Program-made: the position numbers and the translations under genes
Shown here: positions 55,852-64,000 of the stretch, piece after piece
Numbering within the stretch: the stretch's first letter is position 1
Layout of the letters: each line of letters begins with the position of its first letter
The notes under the pieces: model-generated
Databases searched by the model: none
What the model saw: the letters and a program-made list of their open reading frames with translations, nothing else
Told to the model about the DNA's origin: nothing
NCBI GenBank assembly: GCA_963931925.1
Contig: OZ007583.1
Location: 11,876,133 to 11,940,132 of the forward strand
Length of the DNA: 64,000 bases
Reading direction: 5' to 3'
DNA from: Onchidella celtica
Lineage: Eukaryota; Mollusca; Gastropoda; Systellommatophora; Onchidiidae

Positions 55852-56667
55852 CGAATCCCTGCCACAAAAACACACAGAAAAGAGAAGAAGGAAAGTAAAA
55901 ACAAACAAAAAAAGTGAGGTGTAAAGGCAAAGGGCAGTGAACCTCCTAAAATAGAAACCTAAAACACATGTTATGTTGCATTATGTGTTATCCCCGTTAC
56001 TGGGTTATGACATGGCATGTATAATGTATGTACTCTTCAACCTTCTGTGAAAATGAATTTCCTTCATAGGAACATAAAAGTAATTCTTCATCATGTCTTT
56101 TGCCTATGTATCAGATCCTAGGGAGAGGAGGGTGGAAATATCATGAAGTATCAGGAACGAGAACCTTTCATCATACCATCGAATTTTGACATTTGGAGCG
56201 CGGCATGGAATTTAATATGGCTCCAAATGTTTAATCTCTCACCGTTTGTGCATGCAGATGTTTGGTCTAAAAAAACAACACCAATGTCCTGCCCGGCACC
56301 GCCATGGTAATTACTCAAAGAGATTACATTGCATTGCAGTAAATATCTACCAGGCTGTTATTTGCTTGTCTTTTTTTTTGTGTGATCCCTTCTGTCTATC
56401 TTTCTGGCTGCATTCCCACACCCATCTACTAAGTCTCTAGTTCTCAAGACCGTTTGCCAACCATTTGGCCTCCGAGGCGTTTCGCATGCTAATGTATGTT
56501 CGGCGGGCCAGATATGAAATATGGGCACTGTCCATGTAGAAACCTCTTTTCCTCTGATCAGTGAATAATCAATGCCAGAAAATCCTTTGTTATTTACAAG
56601 AGTTCAGTTTGGAACAAACCGGAACCTGGGCCCAATGTAAGAAAACGACGACTCATATCTCGACTTT
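55852..56667. other. No gene recognised
   Basis: AT-rich unique-looking DNA. Confidence 0.5.
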
Positions 56668-56900
56668 AAGTCTTCTTTGTTCAATCTCCATTTTCTGAAA
56701 AAAAAAACTGTGGATCTTTTAGTATGTATGAGAGGTATAACAATGGATCACTTTGACACTTGTTTGAAAAGCGCTGTCGCATTCGTCCAGCTGTTTTACA
56801 GTTCCGATTTATTTTAACCCCTTATCTTAATACTAAAGCCAGAGGACTTTCCACCTCTAATTTCTCAGTTGTGCATAAAGTGGAGTTCGATCGGACAAAC
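56668..56900 (+). repeat. Dispersed repeat (matches 27715-27950)
   Basis: Same landmarks in the same order as the 27715 copy, including 'GGATCTTTTAGTATGTA' and 'AATTTCTCAGTTGTGCA'. Confidence 0.65.
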
Positions 56901-58216
<1,316 letters not shown>

Positions 58217-58601
58217 CATTACCGACATAATTATGAACCAAACTCATTGTGAACTGGGCTGACATGTAATAATGTAGTGTCTAAGCCCAGTTGCTCGTGA
58301 GTTATTGTTTACTTGTGAACAATATCCAGGTGAGTCATCAGTTATAGGTGAAAACAAAGGTGTTCAAACATGCCATGATCAAAATGGCAATGATTATTAT
58401 GTATAACATGCTATGCATATTGATTGTTCGGCCCATATATTGCATCGGTTTTTTTCATCTCTGTATATGTCTACTCGACTGCCTATCTGTCTGTCTGACT
58501 GTCTGTGTCCCTTTCTCTGTCTGCCCATCTCTATTATTGTCTGATTGTCTGTCTGTTTGTCCATCTTTGTCTGTCTGTCGTTGCCTGTTATCAATATCTG
58601 T

Positions 58602-58642
<41 letters not shown>

Positions 58643-59020
58643 CTCTGTCTATCTGTCTGACGGTCTGTCCGTGTGTATGTATGTATGTTTTCCTGTTATG
58701 TAACGAGGTTACACTGCCCTAACTCTTAAGAAAATTATAAGTAATTATAAGTAGTAATATAATTGCTTAATTGTGTCTCCCTGCGGGAGAGTAATGCTAT
58801 GCCACAGTCTTCTCGTTCTGGTCTTACCTTCAAACACATTGAAACAACAAATACTCTGTGTGTATCAAAATGATACGGCTACAATAATAATAATAATGAC
58901 AATAATAATGGTAATAATAATGAATAATAATAGTAATAAATAATCATCTACATAATCCATGGCCTGTCTCCACAAGGTGGACCAAACGGATTTATAGTGA
59001 AAGAGTAACAAATGCCCCCC
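58217..59020. other. No gene recognised; (CTGT)n and (AAT)n patches
   Basis: (CTGT)n at about 58600-58645 and (AAT)n/(TAA)n at 58880-58945. Confidence 0.6.
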
Positions 59021-59047
59021 TCCCTCTCTCTCTCTCTCTCATTCTCT

Positions 59048-59125
<78 letters not shown>
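59021..59125. repeat. (CT)n microsatellite
   Basis: About 100 bp of CT dinucleotides with a short T-rich interruption, followed by more CT-rich DNA to about 59355. Confidence 0.97.
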
Positions 59126-59127
<2 letters not shown>

Positions 59128-59355
59128 CACTTACAAAATAATCATTAATATTTATATTATACTCTCGTGCTGTACAAAACATACAGTTATTCAGCAGATA
59201 TTTCCAATACACGATACTCGCTCTTTCTTTCTCTCTCTCTCCCCTTTTCTCTCTTTTCTTCTCACGCCCTCTCTCGTTCTCCATCTCCCTCTCTCTCTCT
59301 CTTTCACTCTCCGGCCCCTCACCCCATCCACCCCCACCCCAATTTTCTCTCTCTT

Positions 59356-60633
59356 AAGCACATAAAAAATTGTTGTTAATAATATACTTTCAGGCTGTAC
59401 AAAACATACAAGGCATTAGAGAGACATCTGTTGCCAGTAGATAGTTCCCATACAGGAATGATTTTAGCTCTGTTTTTGGATTTCTCAGACGAAGAATCAT
59501 GTCTGAGTGAAAACTGCACGAAAAGGACATATCACAAAACGATCAAGAATTAAAAACAACAACAACAACACTTACCCTTGCTCTTGCAGCCCTGCTACAG
59601 TAACCGCTGCAGCTTGTATAATTATTGTATAATGACCGAGTCACATGCACGTAGCAAACAACAACGTCAACATAATTATGGCACACAACAGTAGGCTACT
59701 TGAACACTTTCTGTTATCAACGGTTTTAACAACAAGAGAGGTTGACAATAATAATAATTATTGTTGTGCACTATGCATCCTCTCCAATAGGTTTTTTGTT
59801 GTTGTTGTTGTTGTTTTTTGCGCGTCCGCTCGAAAACGGTTAAATTGCGCCATGTACGGTGCACCGAGGGCAAGTCTTATCGTTAAAACATGAAGGAATG
59901 AACCCACAATATAGGCGTTCTATAAATGAAAAATATAATTATGTACATGTAATAGAAAATGTCTCAAACAAGTAAAAAATTATGTTGTTACAGAATGCTA
60001 TTTTTTTTAGTTAAATAGATTAATTTCCCTGATTTTTAGTGGGTCTGTGACGTGTGGGTAGCTTTGATTAGGATTTGTGTTCGAATGTTCGAATGATAAC
60101 CTTTGTTGATTATTCGATTCAGTAGCTTTTTTTTTTTTTTTTTGCTTAAACACTCGACGTTAAGCCAATTTCCAAATACAAAAATGTCAGAAATAACCAA
60201 GTTTACAAAGAGGGTAATCGAGTGATGTGAGTTATTGAAGAGAGGAAGCAATAAATACAATGCCCATGATGATGTTCTTGGGTGGTGTAGTTTTGAGTGG
60301 AGACGCTCAGATATTCAAAACTGTCGAACTATTGGAATAATCATTAACGAATATTCGATATCCGTTCGAGTAGCACAGAATGCTATTCGACCTAACACTA
60401 ATCAGGATAGCAGCCCTGGTACATCTGCAAACCCCAGGTAAATACACAAGTGCACATTCGCACACACACACACACACACACACCTACTATATACACACAC
60501 GCACAAATGACACCCATGTAACACCGCCATACCCACCCCCCCCACCCCCCCCCCCCACACACACGTATGACGTACAAAACTTCACATCATATTACCTGGT
60601 CAGGCAGGGGAAGGAATGGAGATGCCCACACAG
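59356..60633. other. No gene recognised
   Basis: (CA)n at 60461-60483, C-runs at 60534-60556, and an (AAC/TTG)n patch at 59793-59818. No supported ORF. Confidence 0.5.
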
Positions 60634-60897
60634 GACACAAACAGTCGCAAGAAAAGGACACACACAGTCGCAACAAAAGAACACAAACAGTCGCAACAAA
60701 AGAACACAAACAGTCGCAACAGAAGGACACAAACTGTCCCACCGAACGGACACAAACAGTCACTGCGAAGTGAACAAATAGTTGCAACAAAAGGAACAAA
60801 CAGTCGCAACAAAAAGACACAAAGAGTCGCGACAAAAGGACACAAACAGTCACCACAAAGGGACACCAAAAAGTCACAACAAAAGGACATAAACAGA
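60634..60897. repeat. Tandem repeat, 24-bp unit, about 11 copies
   Basis: Unit: ACACAAACAGTCGCAACAAA plus AGGA. The period is a multiple of three, so several frames stay open on both strands (Thr/Gln/Lys-rich on plus, Cys/Leu/Phe-rich on minus). No signal for translation. Confidence 0.9.
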
Positions 60898-61164
60898 AAT
60901 TTTGTAGTAGCTTTGGAAACCAAAGCATTACATTATTTGATCAATCCCTCGCTAACATGTTTCTGAAAGAGACCGAAGTCTACTAAATAGTTTGACAGAT
61001 TTGTGTTAAATTTACAAAATGTATATTACAGATAGACATAAATTATTTTACATTGTGGCCTGTTCCTGTTGATTTTTAATTACACTTTAATTCGATCTTA
61101 ATTACAAGAATCTGATAGCTGAAAACTAATCCAATATAAGTTATCAAAAAACAAAACAAAAGAT

Positions 61165-61230
61165 AAAAACCGTGAAAGGCAGTAAGTGGCCGTTTCGTGC
61201 CGACGAGCCATTTAACCCAAACTCAAACCT
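61165..61230 (+). repeat. Fragment of the 22510-22762 repeat
   Basis: 'CCGTGAAAGGCAGTAAGTGGCCG', then 'CGTGCCGACGAGCC' and 'AACCCAAACTCAAACC'. Confidence 0.5.
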
Positions 61231-63869
61231 TCGCCAATGAAATATAATTATTATCGTTTTTACAAAAAAAAAAGCAGCATTCGGCTCACAAAATAAATAT
61301 GTGATATAACATGAAAACATCACACATTCTACAACCGGGATTTTCAACCATCAAACTACTGAATTAGAAAATGTGTGTAAATTCAGTATTAGCAAATATA
61401 ACCCCTGGTAAGTCAAATTTACCCCCAATTCTAGCTAATGGCCAAGACCCACATCGGGTCAAGTAGGTACATGCCACAGAATGTCATCTGTTATAGTGTA
61501 ATTCACAAGCTAGGGGTGTTTCTTTTAGCTTAATAGTGATATCCTGAACAATATAGGGACACACAAGAGATATGTACATTTGCCATGGCAACGACAAACA
61601 TTATTATTATAACTATTATCATTATTATTCATAATCATTACTTTCCTTTTTTTTTTTTTGTGTCACAGTGGCGTAAGTAAGGTCGGTCGGCTGGGGCACT
61701 TGCCTTTGGACGTTCGATTTTTTTTTTTGGGGGTGGGGGGGGGGTTGTACCACAGCACCTTTGAGCATTCTCTTAGAATCTCTTAGAGTCTCAAGAACAC
61801 AGTTTTCAAAGGGCGCCTCAGGGCCACATCAATCTTAGTTACGCCTCTGGTCTGCGACAGATCTGACAACAGATCTATGACAGTAACAAAGAGTGCAGAA
61901 ACGCACTTGGAATTCCCAATCCATTTGTACTTCCTGCCGACAAGGGGATTCGTCCGTGCGTGTCCGGATGTAGACGGGCCATTTTCCTGATTGAAACATT
62001 TATCCGGAAACGACAACAAACATAAAGATAAACTTTTTTTTTTTTTTCTGTGCTAGTGTCAGGCCACCGAGGAAGCTTGGGACCTGGGAAGCACATCTAC
62101 CCTGAAGTGGTCTTACAGATTTCAGCCGGGCTTTTAAGAAAATTGTTTGAATTTTGTCAGAATATGGATATGTCGAAAACAGTGAGAGCCGCAAATTACC
62201 CTGATCGAAAAAGAACAAAGTTAACGTCCTCAGACCCGGTTTGCATGTATTCTCAAGTTCAGGACGAGGTATGTGTATTGTTTCAGTGATTACAGCGTTT
62301 GCTTTAGGAGCTAGAAAAGGCAGATTTTATTTGTTTTGTTTTGGAGGGGGGGGGGGGTGGGGGTGAGTACCTGCGTAAATAAGGATATTAAAGCAAACCA
62401 AAGAGAAAGAAGCACGGGTTAATAAATGTTATTAAGCATTTCAAATTTCTCTCCTCCCCCCCCCCCCCCCCCCGAAATACCACAAATACGCTGGACAAAA
62501 AGTAGCAGCTGATGATATTGTTGCCAATGTGTTCCAGTGTTGATTACGCTGTAGAAAACATCAAAGGGAGATTTTTTTTTATGGTTCTATTTTGTTTTAT
62601 TTCGTAAGTGCATAGAGGCCGGCCAGAAAGTGTTAATGGTTCTAGAATTACAGTGTAAAAATATTAAATCAATGGTTGGCATGAAAGCAAATTGGTTGGC
62701 AAGTTGGCACTTTTTTGGCACTCAGCATTGTGACTTGGATATATACATGTATTACATTAACATACTTTCTTGATCATTCACTCCTCAAAGTCCTCGAGAG
62801 GATTACATTATATCAGAGGCTCTAAAATTATGAAAGAAACAACATTAGACAACACCGGGTAAGCCAGAATTTTGTTTATTCTAGAATTTACATGTATAAT
62901 ATTTCACTTTTATGAGTACGTGTGACTAAAATCCTTATTTTTACAAATTTGGCAAGTTTTTAAAGCATTTGGCAAGTTTTTGTCACATATTTGGCAAGTT
63001 GTCCTGAAAAAAACTGGCAACCCTTGTAAAAAACATTGTGTAATGCGAAATGACAGATGGGATGACATGACGTTTATAAAAGTTGTATGAACGGCCTGGG
63101 AGTGCGTGCCGAGCACAATCGCCGCAAGCACATGGACAGGATGAAAAACGAAGAAAAGCAGAGAAGAAAAGGGACGAATGAAACTGAAGAGAAACGGAAA
63201 TTGGGAAATAAATGGTGAGGGAGAGGACGGTGACAGAGAGGAGAAATATCAAAAGAACACAGAAATGGGAAATGTCGAGCAGCCAAGTTGATTTTTGAAA
63301 TTGCCTGAAGGCTCCGGAAATTGGTTTCAGCAGAAACAAAACACCAACGTAAATTCCAGGAAATTAATGGGAATAATAAAAGTTCACGGACATGTTGGAA
63401 ATTAGGAGAGATACAGAGTAAAAGAACATTCAGAAAGAAACATTTTCATTGGAAATGGCATGAAATGAAACCAACGATTCCCATTTGATTTTTCAGACCT
63501 TTGTAACTGTTTAATCGCACGTGCATTCGTTCATTTTAAAAGAAAATCAATCAGCCAATCAACACTCTTATTAGCAACCAATTCAGTACGAGCTGGGATT
63601 CCGTATTTTTTAATAGTTCATTGCAAAAACGATGTTTGGTTTTCATTCCCTTTAACAGCCCAAAAAATGCAAGCTATTTATCCCACCAATTCCCCTACGT
63701 CAGATAATTATGAAAAATGAAATTGACTGATTCAATAATTTAGCTCTCATTCTGTTTTCTCGACTGGTTCCCACCAGTGATAGGCTAAGAGCAAACAGGG
63801 GGGAACAGGCAGCATCGTTAAAAAAGCAACGTCGGTGGAGAAATCTGGACATACAGAATTAGGTATAGA
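61231..63869. other. No gene recognised; homopolymers
   Basis: T- and G-runs at 61643-61660, 61719-61744, 62033-62047, 62346-62357 and a C-run at 62456-62474. Three copies of a TTTGGCAAGTT phrase lie at 62947-63001. No exon supportable. Confidence 0.5.
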
Positions 63870-64000
63870 ATAAGTCGAGGCAGATATCGGCCCATTGTGA
63901 TTGGCCAACTAGTTTGTCGGAGACGTCACAACAATGAGTTTGAAGGGGATTCTATGAGTTCGCAGGTGTGATGGGTCGGTCTTACTGAAACTGAATGCCG
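63870..64000 (+). mobile_element. Left arm of a long-TIR MITE family member, cut by window end
   Basis: GTGATTGGCCAACTAGTTTG, then 'GACGTCACAACAATGAGTTTGAA', then 'TGAAACTGAATG' parallels the left arm of 17386-17797. The remainder lies beyond the window. Confidence 0.5.

Noticed and set aside
60587-60928. Cys-rich minus-strand ORFs of 107-113 codons
   Set aside because: Two overlapping frames of the 24-bp repeat are open; no signal peptide or splice context.

Overview
This is eukaryotic, almost certainly invertebrate animal DNA. It is AT-rich and full of long (GATA)n/(TATC)n, (AG)n/(CT)n and (CA)n microsatellites, minisatellites, MITE-like inverted-repeat elements, tRNA-derived SINEs, APE-type non-LTR retrotransposons and a Ty3/Gypsy element. 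The mix of families recalls molluscan (especially gastropod) genomes; that placement is inference and no species-diagnostic gene is visible. I found no operon, no prokaryotic gene, no CRISPR array and no complete host gene.

Layout. 1-2600: old repeat fragments (reversed LINE 3' end, a dispersed ~240-bp repeat). 2617-11922: a near full-length LINE (APE endonuclease, reverse transcriptase, C-terminal C2H2 finger). Its ORF is broken twice: by an 84-bp insert flanked by a 6-bp target duplication (4979-5074), whose core is identical to a segment near the element's 5' end, and by a nested Ty3/Gypsy element (6121 to about 11012). The Gypsy element keeps a putative LTR, a long leader with a chain of perfect hairpins, gag with a SCAN-like capsid, a protease directly followed by integrase (Gmr1-like domain order), and then stops inside the integrase core. 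13294-13533: a possible THAP-type exon. 15254-27056: a foldback element, several MITEs, and a 41-43-bp minisatellite of about 21 units (23984-24885). 27715-34100: dispersed repeats and microsatellites. 34108-34778 and 49174-49774: two copies, in opposite orientation, of an unusually long composite SINE; a shorter relative sits at 55597-55851. 35088-36129: a reversed LINE 3' fragment abutting a candidate solo LTR. 37640-38202: a candidate signal-peptide exon (minus strand) whose 3' edge and splice donor have been copied into the downstream minisatellite. 39055-42490: minisatellites. 43576-47539: a second LINE (endonuclease, RT, RNase H), dead by a stop, a frameshift and a mutated RT catalytic site. 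47600-64000: microsatellites, dispersed repeats and unannotated DNA.

The recognisable coding material is retrotransposon machinery, all of it broken, so nothing here appears to work together as a functional pathway. The most informative observations are the Gmr1-like domain order, the hairpin chain in its leader, the 84-bp insert in the LINE, the composite SINE family, and the duplicated exon/splice-donor segment. All ends and family assignments come from reading the sequence by eye.
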